Origin: Granulosicoccus sp.
Lineage (GTDB): Bacteria > Pseudomonadota > Gammaproteobacteria > Granulosicoccales > Granulosicoccaceae
Assembly (NCBI GenBank): GCA_023301795.1
Contig: JALZVU010000085.1
Span: 1-41,170, forward strand
Length of the DNA: 41,170 nt
Direction of reading: 5' to 3'
In this document: positions 11,486 to 20,221 of the stretch, piece after piece
Position numbering within the stretch: position 1 is the stretch's first letter
Layout: each line of letters begins with the position of its first letter
Made by a program: the position numbers and the translations under genes
The notes under the pieces: model-generated
Databases searched by the model: none
Told to the model about the DNA's origin: nothing
What the model saw: only the letters and a program-made list of their open reading frames with translations

Positions 11486-12085
11486 CTATTCCTCACGCAA
11501 TTTAGCCGGCTGAATAACCCCTTCAAGGGCCTTCATCACCTTCACTAGGTGTGGCTTGTTCGCCTCAATCTCAGAACGAGACAAACCTTCCATCTCATGC
11601 GGGAACACCAGCCAGTCGTCAGTTTTATGAGCATAAAAATCGGGTTCAAAATCAGTCTTGTTTCTGCCTGGCTTGAAATACGCAGTGGCAACACGTACAT
11701 CGTGCGGCAGGTTTTTGCGAGATTTTTCACGCAACTTTTTCAAAATTGCGCTGACACTTAATCCGGTGTCAAAAACATCATCCACGATGAGCAAAGAATC
11801 CTCTGCATTCATGGAAGAAGTCAGATAGCTCAAGCCGTGCACCCTAACCTGGTTCTTCCGCTTGTTGATACCGGAGTAGGATGAGGTGCGGATTGAGATG
11901 TGGTCGGTTTCCACACCATAAAAATCCAGTAGCTCTTGAACCATGATGCCAACGGGCGTGCCACCGCGCCAGACACCCACTATGTAGTTGGGTCGAAAAT
12001 CACCCGCCAGAATTTGACGACCAAGCTCCAGCGAGTCCTCCAGGAGTTGTTGGGCGGTGATATAGACTTTTTCGTCGGCACTCAT
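11486..12085 (-). CDS. Purine (hypoxanthine-type) phosphoribosyltransferase
   Basis: Type I phosphoribosyltransferase. The PRPP-binding motif is clear in SLLIVDDVFDTGLS (about residues 96-109), and VGVWRGGTPVG near residue 37 is the first loop. The C-terminal half contains DWLVFPHEMEG, where the base-specificity hood ends. 199 residues. The family includes hypoxanthine and xanthine-guanine salvage enzymes; the exact base is not readable from sequence. It stands alone between tRNA-Leu and pyrF, in the same direction as both. The 130-bp upstream gap holds a tandem 19-bp repeat. Confidence 0.85.
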   Translation of the reverse strand: MSADEKVYITAQQLLEDSLELGRQILAGDFRPNYIVGVWRGGTPVGIMVQELLDFYGVETDHISIRTSSYSGINKRKNQVRVHGLSYLTSSMNAEDSLLIVDDVFDTGLSVSAILKKLREKSRKNLPHDVRVATAYFKPGRNKTDFEPDFYAHKTDDWLVFPHEMEGLSRSEIEANKPHLVKVMKALEGVIQPAKLREE

Positions 12086-12155
12086 GCTTGTTTTGTTCGG
12101 ATCCGTGATTCAGTGATGGGGGGCTTGGCTCTAAACTATCGGAGAGTTTTACGTC

Positions 12156-12193
12156 AAGCTTAAAGGTTGCGCATAAGCTTAATGTTTGCGCAT
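12156..12193. repeat. Tandem 19-bp direct repeat upstream of the phosphoribosyltransferase gene
   Basis: AAGCTTAAAGGTTGCGCAT is followed immediately by AAGCTTAATGTTTGCGCAT, identical at 17 of 19 positions. The pair lies between the pyrF stop and the phosphoribosyltransferase start (12085). It may be a duplicated regulator site or a replication-slippage remnant. Confidence 0.75.
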
Positions 12194-12215
12194 AAGAGAG
12201 GCTAAAAAAAACCGA

Positions 12216-12989
12216 TCAAGCTGTCGACGCTAACTGGCTAGCAGCAATCTGCACTTCAGCGTTGATCGCATGCAACACATCGACTGGAGATTCTGCCTGT
12301 GTAATAGGCCTGCCGATAACCAGAAAGTCACTACCTTGGACGATGGCATCGTACGGTGTAAGCGTGCGACGTTGATCATCAGGAGCACCGCCATGACTGG
12401 TTATCTGACTGACCGGCACTTCACCATCTTTATCCGGACGAACACCTGGCGTGATCGTCATGAAGTTCGCCTTAGCAATCTGACGAATCAGGCCAACCTC
12501 GTGGGGTGAACAGACCACCCCATCAAGACCTGCGCTGCGCGTTAGCCGGGCCAGACGTTCCACCTGCTCAGCAGGCTCCACATCCAGACCTGCCTCGCGC
12601 ATCTCTGAGCGATCAAGACTTGTCAGCACAGTTACAGCAATGAGGCGTGTTCCACCTGCCCGCTCAGCAGATCGATCGAACTGCTTCACTGCATCGCGTG
12701 AGGCTTTTAACATGGCAGGCCCGCCGCTGGCGTGCACATTAACCATCCAGACACCCAGCGAGGCCGCTGCCTGCACCGCACTAGCCACGGTGTTAGGAAT
12801 ATCGTGATACTTGAGATCGAGGAAAATATCGAACCCGAGTTGTTGCCATTCATCAACCAGCGCCGGCCCTCCAAGGGTAAACAGCTGATTGCCCACTTTC
12901 AGCCGTGTCAGCGACGGATCGATCCGAGAGACAAAGTCGCGCGCCTTGGCGACGTCTGCAAAATCCAATGCTGTAATTATTCTGTTCAT
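12216..12989 (-). CDS. pyrF: Orotidine 5'-phosphate decarboxylase PyrF
   Basis: Last step of UMP synthesis. TIM-barrel protein with the catalytic Asp-Lys-Asp segment in FDIFLDLKYHDIPNTV and the phosphate-binding ends VTPGVRPD-like (MTITPGVRPDKDG) and DFLVIGRPIT. 257 residues. The ATG at 12989 is fixed by its four-base ATGA overlap with the lapB stop and by the family N-terminus MNRIITALDFAD. A run of T follows the gene on the minus strand without a clear stem. Confidence 0.97.
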   Translation of the reverse strand: MNRIITALDFADVAKARDFVSRIDPSLTRLKVGNQLFTLGGPALVDEWQQLGFDIFLDLKYHDIPNTVASAVQAAASLGVWMVNVHASGGPAMLKASRDAVKQFDRSAERAGGTRLIAVTVLTSLDRSEMREAGLDVEPAEQVERLARLTRSAGLDGVVCSPHEVGLIRQIAKANFMTITPGVRPDKDGEVPVSQITSHGGAPDDQRRTLTPYDAIVQGSDFLVIGRPITQAESPVDVLHAINAEVQIAASQLASTA

Positions 12990-14152
12990 TCGCCTTCCAC
13001 ACCGATGATCGTTGATACTGAATCCCAACTAGCGCATCCCGGGCAGCGCCAGTGCATTACGTTACCCTGAAAACCACAGGAGCGGCAGCGAAAGCCGGGT
13101 TTATCTTCCATAACCTGATCCAGCAAGCTACAAATCACCTGCACCTTATCGCGCTCACCCGGCTTGCTCAGGGCCAGTTGATCGTGCGCCCAGTCGCGCA
13201 GGCCTTTCAATGAGGGCCGCTTAAGAATCTGATCTTTAAAAAACCGGTCTGCTACTTGCTCATCAACCAGTTCCGCCAAAACCTTGCGAGTGGTTCTGAC
13301 AACAGAATAGGCATTCTTTTGAGCTTGAATGCGCAACACGAATGCTTTAAGCGCGACCACATCACCGGCCCCCTTCAAGGCTTTAAACCGCGATTCAATA
13401 ATGACAGGCATCAGCGATGCATCCAGCTCCTCGACCTTATCAAAATGCTCGATGGCCTGTCGGTATTGCTCAGCCACCAAAGCCATGCTGGCGAGTTGTA
13501 TGTGTGCACGAGCACATTGCGGCCAGTGTTGAAGCGCTAGCTGCAGGTGGGAGGCGGCGTTCGGTAGGTCTGCTGATTGCACGGCAGTCTCAGCCAGCTC
13601 GCAGTAATAATGAGCAACCTGAGGTGCTACATCTCGGCCTGTATCAAGCTGGCACTGCAGCGCAAGCTGAATGGCCTGCAACCAATCCTGCTCACGCTCA
13701 TGCAATTGCAACAGAGCATCGTAGGACTCTTCCAGCCGTATGCCTCGCTTTATCAAACTGCGGAAAGTGCTTTCCGAGCGATCGAGCAACCCGCCCATCT
13801 CGTAGTCTCGGGCCAATTCTAGCTGCGCTGAAGCACGCACTTCGTGATCCAGATCGGTGCGTTCCGTGATGCTCTTGTGTATGAGAATGGCGCGTTCAAA
13901 TTCACCGCGGCGTCGATACAGACTGCCTAGCGCACTGTGGGTCTCGGCCGCATCTGTTTCGCCATCTGTGAAGGTACTGAAGAGTTTTTTATCAGCGTGC
14001 TGCTCCGACAACAGCTCACCCATTCCTTCGTGGAACTGTTGCGAATAGTCCCAGAACTGCGACGCCTTGCCCACCTGTCCTCGGCGCGCAGCAAGCCACC
14101 CGCCAGCAGCGGCTACAGGAAGCAAAAACCAGAGAAGATCAGGGATGTCCAC
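12986..14152 (-). CDS. lapB: Lipopolysaccharide assembly protein LapB (YciM)
   Basis: Membrane-anchored TPR protein that, in E. coli, controls LpxC turnover by FtsH and so LPS synthesis. N-terminal anchor LLWFLLPVAAAGGWLAARRG (about 6-25), repeated TPR helices from about 70 to 330, and a C-terminal rubredoxin-type metal site with C356, C359, C370 and C373. 388 residues (E. coli 389). The start is GTG 14152. Coupled to pyrF, as in other gammaproteobacteria, but lapA and ihfB are not upstream; the sugar-acid block is. Confidence 0.95.
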   Translation of the reverse strand: MDIPDLLWFLLPVAAAGGWLAARRGQVGKASQFWDYSQQFHEGMGELLSEQHADKKLFSTFTDGETDAAETHSALGSLYRRRGEFERAILIHKSITERTDLDHEVRASAQLELARDYEMGGLLDRSESTFRSLIKRGIRLEESYDALLQLHEREQDWLQAIQLALQCQLDTGRDVAPQVAHYYCELAETAVQSADLPNAASHLQLALQHWPQCARAHIQLASMALVAEQYRQAIEHFDKVEELDASLMPVIIESRFKALKGAGDVVALKAFVLRIQAQKNAYSVVRTTRKVLAELVDEQVADRFFKDQILKRPSLKGLRDWAHDQLALSKPGERDKVQVICSLLDQVMEDKPGFRCRSCGFQGNVMHWRCPGCASWDSVSTIIGVEGE

Positions 14153-14297
14153 TCAATGAGTCTAGACTGAACTATTCATGACGCCATCAGATTCTTCTGC
14201 GCACTCTTTCCAATGGCAAGAGCAAACTCAGCCAAGGCGGTGCTGGCAGGCGGGTATAGAGAAACTCAGCACTGATGATCGATGACGAACTGTACAA

Positions 14298-14708
14298 TCA
14301 AAAAACGACAGCCAGCAACATACCCGCTGTCGCGCTAAACCCAACCGTCCAGATTAGCGTGCGCCATGGCACCCAGTTAAACGCGTAGGCCACGACGTAC
14401 AGGATACGGCTGACCAGATAGGCCCACGCGCAGGCGGCAGTGAAAGCACTGGATTCACCGGAGAGCGCAACAGCCACGACGGCGATAGTAAACAGAATAA
14501 GCGCTTCAAAATGGTTGTTTAGCGCACGTATCAGCCTAGCAGTGCGTTCACTCACTTGACTCTGAATGGACCCTCCCAATGTAGCGTTATCACGCGACGA
14601 GAGCGTTTTGTCAGTGCCCAGTTCAAGATTGACCGGGACAGCCATTAGTGCGAATTGTACTAATTGCCATAGTCCTGCGAGGGCGAGCACCTTGACTTCA
14701 ATTATCAT
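14298..14708 (-). CDS. MAPEG family membrane protein
   Basis: 136-residue protein with four hydrophobic helices (about 4-24, 68-84, 88-108 and 116-135) and RALNNHFEALILFT, the helix 1-2 region typical of the MAPEG family (membrane-associated eicosanoid/glutathione proteins). Bacterial members have no settled role; glutathione-dependent detoxification is only a family-level guess. It is the first gene of the non-lap block beyond lapB, in the same direction, with 145 bp in between in which I see nothing. Confidence 0.8.
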   Translation of the reverse strand: MIIEVKVLALAGLWQLVQFALMAVPVNLELGTDKTLSSRDNATLGGSIQSQVSERTARLIRALNNHFEALILFTIAVVAVALSGESSAFTAACAWAYLVSRILYVVAYAFNWVPWRTLIWTVGFSATAGMLLAVVF

Positions 14709-14763
14709 GAGAATTAGCTTTCAATGTTTGAATTCGGTGTGAATGATACTGGCTGCACATCGA

Positions 14764-15285
14764 TTACTGGAACAACGGGTGATCACACACTTTAAAAAAG
14801 GCATTGCCAACCACTGCATCCATATCGTCATCAATACTCACCACTACGGCACATTCATCTGCATCAGGAACTTCAAGCGTCTCAAATTGGCTGGCTAGCA
14901 GATTCTCTGGCATGAAGTGATCAGATCGCTCACGCATGCGCGCACCAATTAAATCATAACTACCCTCAAGATAAACAAATAGCACGCTGCCCGGCTGACT
15001 AAGGATGTCACGGTATGTTTTGCGCAGCGCTGAACAAGCAATCACACACACACTGTTTGATTGTCGCTGCAGCATTGTAAAGTCGTTAATTGCCTTTAAC
15101 CACGGTAGTCGGTCGGTTTCCCGAAGCGGTAAGCCTTGCGACATACGATCAATATTCTGCGCAGAATGAAACTCATCGCCATCTTTGAACGGTGCCTTCA
15201 GGCGGTCGGCCAAGCGCTGCGCGATGGTGGACTTTCCGCATCCACTGACTCCCATGACAATAATCGTGAGGCTTTTTAAAGACAT
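14764..15285 (-). CDS. gntK: Gluconokinase GntK
   Basis: Phosphorylates D-gluconate to 6-phosphogluconate with ATP. P-loop G12-V-S-G-C-G-K-S-T20, then the gluconokinase-specific DGDEFHSAQNIDRM and GLPLRETDRLPWL, VIACSALRKTYRD, and DHFMPENLLASQFETLE. 173 residues, like E. coli GntK/IdnK (about 175-187). Divergent from the ABC transporter operon across a 356-bp gap that holds a LacI-type operator. With IdnD and IdnO homologues in the same block it gives the exit of an idonate/gluconate route into central metabolism. Confidence 0.95.
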   Translation of the reverse strand: MSLKSLTIIVMGVSGCGKSTIAQRLADRLKAPFKDGDEFHSAQNIDRMSQGLPLRETDRLPWLKAINDFTMLQRQSNSVCVIACSALRKTYRDILSQPGSVLFVYLEGSYDLIGARMRERSDHFMPENLLASQFETLEVPDADECAVVVSIDDDMDAVVGNAFFKVCDHPLFQ

Positions 15286-15404
15286 AGATTTCTTTCATTG
15301 TTAGTTGAGTTTCACCCATCAGGCGTCAACGCACTTCGCGTAACCCGAATAGACTTTCAAAACATCAGATCTGGGCAATGTGCGCAAAAAAACACAAAAC
15401 AAGC

Positions 15405-15434
15405 TTGCAAATAGCTAATCTGAAGTAGTAGGAT
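15405..15434 (+). promoter_or_regulatory. Candidate promoter of the ABC transporter operon
   Basis: -35 TTGCAA (15405-15410) and -10 TAGGAT (15429-15434) with an 18-bp spacer. The -10 runs into the palindromic operator, so a bound repressor would block transcription. Confidence 0.5.
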
Positions 15435-15448
15435 GTTAGCGGTAACAT
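15433..15448. promoter_or_regulatory. LacI-family operator 1
   Basis: ATGTTAGCGGTAACAT: perfect 6-bp arms ATGTTA/TAACAT around GCGG, a centre with the CG step usual in LacI-family operators. Its arms recur exactly at 25968-25983. The likely binder is the LacI-family protein at 20222-21316. The arms also resemble the gluconate-repressor sites of E. coli, as far as I recall them. Confidence 0.75.
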
Positions 15449-15531
15449 AACAACTAACACAAGGTTCGTCGATAGCAGTTCACTACATCGTAGATTGGTA
15501 TCGAAGGCGGCCTTCAGATCAGAGTGGTTTT

Positions 15532-15636
15532 ATGAAAGCAATAAGTATCGTACAAGGTGAATTGCTATCACACAGCTGCTGCATTTACCAGGTGAGTGCG
15601 CTCACACTCTCACTTGCCGCCATAGATAAAAATTAG
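15532..15636 (+). CDS. Possible 34-codon leader ORF before the transporter ATPase gene
   Basis: ATG 15532 (MKAISIVQG...) to TAG 15634-15636, with AGAG about 9 bases upstream. The stop lies five bases before the ATPase ATG, which itself has no Shine-Dalgarno, so ribosomes finishing this frame could reinitiate. The peptide contains two adjacent cysteines and no recognised motif. It could be a chance frame. Confidence 0.35.
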   Translation: MKAISIVQGELLSHSCCIYQVSALTLSLAAIDKN

Positions 15637-15641
15637 CTTTT

Positions 15642-16730
15642 ATGCCTATTTTACGCTTAGAAAACCTCTGCAAACGCTATGCATCTAATGATGTCATCCA
15701 TTCCATTAATCTGGAAATGCGGGATAGAGAATTCACCGTACTCGTTGGACCCTCAGGATGCGGTAAATCAACGACGCTGAGAATGATTGCTGGCCTCGAA
15801 TCAGTCAGTGATGGCGAAATCTACATAGACGATCGCCCTGTGAGCTCGCTTGAACCCAAAGCTCGTGACCTGGCAATGGTATTTCAGGACTATGCGCTTT
15901 ATCCGCATATGAATGTAGCGAAAAACATGTCATTTGCTTTGAAGCTACAAAAGAGACCAAAAAAGGAAATTGACCAAAAGGTTAATGAAGTAGCTGAAAT
16001 GTTAGGCCTGACAAACTTTCTGCATCGAAAACCTGCAGAGTTATCGGGAGGGCAACGACAGCGCGTTGCCATGGGCCGTGCCCTGACCCGTGATGCTGCT
16101 ACATTTTTGTTTGATGAACCGCTATCAAATCTTGATGCGAAGCTGCGTGGACAAATGCGAGCAGAGCTTGCGTTAATGAGTCAACGTGTGCAAAAAAATA
16201 TGGTTTACGTCACCCATGATCAGGTAGAAGCCATGACACTCGCTGACAGAATAGTCGTTATGCAAGACGGACATATTCGGCAACAAGGTACACCTGAGGA
16301 ATTGTTCAAGAAACCTAACAGCAAGTTTGTTGCTGGGTTTATCGGTAGCCCACCCATGAATTTTCTGGAAGGCACTCTGGAGCATCGGGGTGACATGACT
16401 TGTGTTGTCGGTCAGGGATACATCCTCAGTCTTTTGCCAGAGCAGGCACAGCGTGTTAACGCCGCGAACCAGAAGGACATCATTCTGGGTATCAGACCTT
16501 CTGACCTTTCCTATGCACCAGATGCAAAAGACGGGGACGCGCTGGAACTTACCGTGTTGATATCAGAGTACATCGGTGCTCAATCCATATTACTAGCCAG
16601 TTGCGGGGATCAGAAGATAAGCGTTGAGATGAAGTCTGACAATCCTATTGAACTTCAGAAAAACATGAAATTTCAAGCTGTGAAACAAGGCATACATTTG
16701 TTTGACAGAAAAACAGAGGTCGCGCTGTAA
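15642..16730 (+). CDS. CUT1-type sugar ABC transporter, ATP-binding protein (UgpC/MsmK/MalK family)
   Basis: Energises the importer encoded just downstream. Walker A G36-PSGCGKS-T44, Q-loop Q82, ABC signature LSGGQ from L134, Walker B FLFDEP 155-160, and switch histidine H192 in VYVTHDQVEAMT. After residue 235 comes the regulatory OB-fold domain typical of MalK/UgpC proteins (IGSPPMNFLEG, then GIRPSDL). 362 residues. There is no visible Shine-Dalgarno at its ATG. A 246-bp gap precedes the binding-protein gene; I see no clear terminator in it. Confidence 0.95.
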   Translation: MPILRLENLCKRYASNDVIHSINLEMRDREFTVLVGPSGCGKSTTLRMIAGLESVSDGEIYIDDRPVSSLEPKARDLAMVFQDYALYPHMNVAKNMSFALKLQKRPKKEIDQKVNEVAEMLGLTNFLHRKPAELSGGQRQRVAMGRALTRDAATFLFDEPLSNLDAKLRGQMRAELALMSQRVQKNMVYVTHDQVEAMTLADRIVVMQDGHIRQQGTPEELFKKPNSKFVAGFIGSPPMNFLEGTLEHRGDMTCVVGQGYILSLLPEQAQRVNAANQKDIILGIRPSDLSYAPDAKDGDALELTVLISEYIGAQSILLASCGDQKISVEMKSDNPIELQKNMKFQAVKQGIHLFDRKTEVAL

Positions 16731-16976
16731 CAGTGTATCGCTGTTGTTTCACGGCTCTTTTATATAAGTGCCTCAATCGCTGCGCGATAATTCAAATCGC
16801 AGCACCTGGCCCGAAACCGTTTGAATCGTAGATCTCTTGCGAGAAAGTCAATCCCGAAGCAGGGACACGTCAATCCGAAAGTTATCCGCGTTAAGTAGTC
16901 CGTAGTACGACATTCGCTGTACGTGTGTCTTAAAGCACATAAACCACCACCTTAAGAAAGAGGAATCACACTACCC

Positions 16977-18299
16977 ATGAACTACAAACACAACATTGCC
17001 GGCGTTGTAGCCGGCCTTGTATTATCTGGCAGCGTACTTGCCAACCCGTACGAGGAATATAAAGGCACCACACTGGTCGTCAATTTCCCCGCTCACCCAC
17101 ACTATGACGCTGTCAGGAAAGTACTGCCGGAATTCACAAAAGAAACCGGCATCATAGTCGAAGTTGACCAGCTTCAATATTTGAAGATGCGTGAAAAACA
17201 AACACTTGAAATGACAAAGTCAAAAGGAGATTACGATCTTCTCGCTTATGTCGTGTTTTCAAAAGCTGACTATGTATACGCCGACCAGCTGGAAAATCTT
17301 GCGCGCTATTTCATGAATCCAAAGCTTGCGAATCCCGCATACGACCCAGCAGATCTCATTGATGGATATGTCGCTAACATTGGCGTTGCAGGTGGCAAAA
17401 AAGGCTACATGGATGGTCCAACAGGCTCACTTTTTGGTCTGCCATTTGGTGCTGAAACATCAATTCTGGGATATCGAAAAGACATCTTTGAAAAACACAA
17501 CCTGAAAGTACCTGAAACGTATGACGAGCTTCTGGAACTTGCTTGCAAGATTCCTGAACTAGAACCCGGCATGGGAGGCCTGGCCTCAAGAGCCGCATCC
17601 GGCCATCAGGCAAGCCATGCATTCCTACTCCATCTTGCACCTTTGGGTGGACGTATTTTTGATGACGAATGGAACCCAATCGTGAACAACGAAGCCGGGG
17701 TAGCCGCTGCAGAAGCACTAAAGACTATTGTTAATTGTGGCCCTGAAGGTTCGAAGACTTTCAACTTTGCTGAAGCAGGCGCATCGTTCCTTCAAGGCAA
17801 CACTGCCATGTTCCTCGACTCCACTGTTTTTGCTGGTTCGGTAAACAATCCTGACAAATCCACCATTGTTGGCAAGGTAGGCTGGGCACCACATCCTATG
17901 GGTACTCGTAAGGGCTCCCAGACAGGTGGGTTCGGCATTGGTATTCCAAAGAATGCTCAGAACAAAGAAGCAGCCTTTCTACTTATGCAGTGGCTAACCT
18001 CCAAGGAAGCCGACAAAATGATAGCGCTTGCTGGTGGCAACCCATCACGATACTCCACTCACGCCGACGCCGACGTTAACGCTAAATTTCCACACATGGC
18101 TGTATTTGGTGAAGCACTGAAAGATGCAGATCCTGACTGGCGTCCAATCATTCCTGTCTGGGGAAAGATCAATGCTGATCTGGGCACTGAATTATCCAGG
18201 GTGTTAACAGAAGACCTTGATATCAAGGAAGCTCTGGATGGTGTTGCACAAAGAGCTACTGCCATCATGGAAGAAGCTGGCTACTACACCTGGAAGTAA
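16977..18299 (+). CDS. ABC transporter extracellular sugar-binding protein
   Basis: Family 1 solute-binding protein of 440 residues. N-terminal signal peptide of about 22 residues (GVVAGLVLSGSVLA, cleaved before NPYEEYKG; no lipobox cysteine), then the usual two-lobe sequence with TTLVVNFPAHPHYDAVRKVLPEFTKETGI and a C-terminal QWLTSKEADKMI segment. AGAGGAA precedes the ATG. The substrate cannot be read off; the surrounding genes suggest a sugar acid, a sugar alcohol or a derivative. A hairpin follows the gene. Confidence 0.93.
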   Translation: MNYKHNIAGVVAGLVLSGSVLANPYEEYKGTTLVVNFPAHPHYDAVRKVLPEFTKETGIIVEVDQLQYLKMREKQTLEMTKSKGDYDLLAYVVFSKADYVYADQLENLARYFMNPKLANPAYDPADLIDGYVANIGVAGGKKGYMDGPTGSLFGLPFGAETSILGYRKDIFEKHNLKVPETYDELLELACKIPELEPGMGGLASRAASGHQASHAFLLHLAPLGGRIFDDEWNPIVNNEAGVAAAEALKTIVNCGPEGSKTFNFAEAGASFLQGNTAMFLDSTVFAGSVNNPDKSTIVGKVGWAPHPMGTRKGSQTGGFGIGIPKNAQNKEAAFLLMQWLTSKEADKMIALAGGNPSRYSTHADADVNAKFPHMAVFGEALKDADPDWRPIIPVWGKINADLGTELSRVLTEDLDIKEALDGVAQRATAIMEEAGYYTWK

Positions 18300-18329
18300 T
18301 CCGGTAAAACCCTTCTTTTTATAAGAACC

Positions 18330-18352
18330 GATGGGCGCATCTTGCGCCCATC
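18330..18352 (+). terminator. Intergenic hairpin after the binding-protein gene
   Basis: GATGGGCGC and GCGCCCATC form a perfect 9-bp stem with an ATCTT loop, 30 bp past the stop. No T-run follows, so it is more likely an mRNA-stabilising or attenuating hairpin that gives more binding protein than permease, as known for malE-malF, than a full terminator. Confidence 0.8.
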
Positions 18353-18381
18353 ACCTTCATAGACACAAGGCGGCAATTTTC

Positions 18382-19293
18382 ATGAGTACTCAGGCCAAGC
18401 GTTTAACACCCTATCTATTCATGGCACCCGCTGCTGTGGTGTTGGTTGTTGCCCTGCTCTACCCCATTGCGTACATGATTTACGCAAGCTTTCTGGATTG
18501 GAATCCTAGCCAACGTATTGGCGAAGCAACATTTGTTGGCTTACGAAACTACAGCAACCTATGGAGTGATGCGAACTTTCGAGAGTCACTTAGCGTGACA
18601 CTGAAGTTTGCGGCACTGGTTGTCAGCATCGAGATGATTCTGGGTGTTGGTCTTGCCATGCTACTAGACAGAAAAATTCGAGGCATGACGGTGCTTCGTA
18701 CCATATTCATACTGCCAATGATGATAGCGCCGATTGTTGTTGGTCTTATCTGGCGATATATGTACCACCCTACCGTCGGTATTTTCAATCGCACACTTAA
18801 TAACCTGGGGTTCGAATCAGTTCCTTGGCTCTCTGATAGCTTCTGGTCCTTGACCTCCGTCATCATTGCTGATGTATGGCAATGGACACCGTTTATTTTC
18901 ATACTCTCGCTTGCCGCGCTGCAATCACTTCCAAGCTCGGCCATTGAAGCTTCGCGAATTGATGGAGCAACTGGCTGGCAACAGATCATCTACATCAAGT
19001 TACCACTCATGATGCCAGTGCTCATCGTCACGCTGCTACTGCGTCTCATTGATGCCTTTAAAGTTCTCGAGGTAATCCTAGTCATGACCAACGGTGGCCC
19101 TGGGCTCTCTACAGAAATACTGTCTTTGCGTATTGCCCGAACCGCTTCCGAATTCCGCGAGTTAGGTGTGGCTGCTGCTATGTCCAACTACCTGTTAATT
19201 TTACTGATGCTACTTACAGCCATTATGTTTACCTACAATCGACTGGCCGAGGCGCGAAACGCCCGTCTGCGCCAAGCCGCAGAGGAGGGCTAA
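18382..19293 (+). CDS. Sugar ABC transporter permease (MalF/UgpA type)
   Basis: Inner-membrane subunit of the importer. Six hydrophobic helices are visible, with the EAA loop that contacts the ATPase in IEASRIDGATGWQQIIYIKLPLMMPV. ATG 18382 gives 303 aa with AAGGCGG upstream; the longer open frame from 18331 would start inside the hairpin. It ends four bases before the second permease and shares its transcript. Confidence 0.94.
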   Translation: MSTQAKRLTPYLFMAPAAVVLVVALLYPIAYMIYASFLDWNPSQRIGEATFVGLRNYSNLWSDANFRESLSVTLKFAALVVSIEMILGVGLAMLLDRKIRGMTVLRTIFILPMMIAPIVVGLIWRYMYHPTVGIFNRTLNNLGFESVPWLSDSFWSLTSVIIADVWQWTPFIFILSLAALQSLPSSAIEASRIDGATGWQQIIYIKLPLMMPVLIVTLLLRLIDAFKVLEVILVMTNGGPGLSTEILSLRIARTASEFRELGVAAAMSNYLLILLMLLTAIMFTYNRLAEARNARLRQAAEEG

Positions 19294-19297
19294 ACTC

Positions 19298-20185
19298 ATG
19301 GCTACTTCTATTAACCAGCGCCAGAGTCCGGCTTTCGGTGTGCTCATGGTGGTGTTGATCATCATGGCAATCGGCCCCATCGGAATGATGATTGCCACAT
19401 CGTTAAAACTCGATGTCGACATCATGAGCAGCACCAGCAGCTTGCTGTTCATGCCCACAATGCAGAACTACGAAACTGTACTGTGCAACGTGCTTTGGTA
19501 CGAACCAGAACACCTTGACTACTGCGATCCTACGTTTGGTCGTGCGCTGAAAAGCTCGTTGATCATCGCATTGGTTTCTACGTTTTTTACGCTGGTGCTG
19601 GGTACGATGGCAGCTTACGCCTTGGTCCGATTCAGGTTCATGGGCCGAGGCGTCATATCCCTTACCACTCTGCTTATGCGCATGGTGCCGCCTGCAGTAC
19701 TTCTAGTACCAGTCTTCGGCATACTGACATTCGACTTCTGTATCGGCGATGATTGTCTCGCTGGAACGTATTCTGGAATCATTCTTGTCTACGTTGCGAT
19801 GAACCTGCCCTTCGTCATCTGGATACTACAAAGCTTTATTGTTCAGGTGCCCGTGCAGCTTGAAGAAGCAGCACGCATGGACGGGGCAAACCCCTTTCAG
19901 GTTTTCTATCTGGTGGTGTTGCCACTAATAAAGCCAGGCCTTGCAGCCGCATCCATATTCACCTTTCGTATTGCATGGAATGAGTTCTTGCTGGCCAATG
20001 CGCTTCTGGACAGAAACACACGCACAGTGCCTGTGACTATCGTGAATTCGTTGACCGGCTACGATACCGATTGGGGCGTGATCATGGCAACAGGAACATT
20101 GCTTGCCGTGCCTCCCATCATTTTCACCTTTGTTGCCTCTAAGCAAATCATCACTGGCATGACAGCTGGCGCAGTAAAGGGTTGA
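19298..20185 (+). CDS. Sugar ABC transporter permease (MalG/UgpE type)
   Basis: Second membrane subunit, 295 residues, six helices, with the EAA loop EEAARMDGANPFQVFYLVVLPLIKPG. GGAGG precedes the ATG inside the end of the first permease gene. Two loops facing the periplasm carry cysteine pairs (LCNVLWYEPEHLDYC near residue 62 and FDFCIGDDC near 147), which could form disulfides; I do not remember this as a general feature of the family. It converges on the LacI gene with 36 bp between. Confidence 0.94.
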   Translation: MATSINQRQSPAFGVLMVVLIIMAIGPIGMMIATSLKLDVDIMSSTSSLLFMPTMQNYETVLCNVLWYEPEHLDYCDPTFGRALKSSLIIALVSTFFTLVLGTMAAYALVRFRFMGRGVISLTTLLMRMVPPAVLLVPVFGILTFDFCIGDDCLAGTYSGIILVYVAMNLPFVIWILQSFIVQVPVQLEEAARMDGANPFQVFYLVVLPLIKPGLAAASIFTFRIAWNEFLLANALLDRNTRTVPVTIVNSLTGYDTDWGVIMATGTLLAVPPIIFTFVASKQIITGMTAGAVKG

Positions 20186-20221
20186 TGTGTCTCGTTATCA
20201 GCCTTATGCAGCACTGTCAGA

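Larger units (their letters stand above)
15286..15641. other. Intergenic control region between gntK and the transporter operon
   Basis: This 356-bp stretch holds a plus-strand promoter (15405-15434), a 16-bp palindromic operator (15433-15448), a small inverted repeat GAAGG-CGG-CCTTC (about 15504-15516) and a 34-codon reading frame ending just before the ATPase gene. No larger gene is visible. Confidence 0.6.

Noticed and set aside
16731-16976. Third LacI-type operator before the binding-protein gene (GTTATCCGCGTTAA)
   Set aside because: The half-sites do not form the ATGTTA/TAACAT palindrome and the similarity is too weak.
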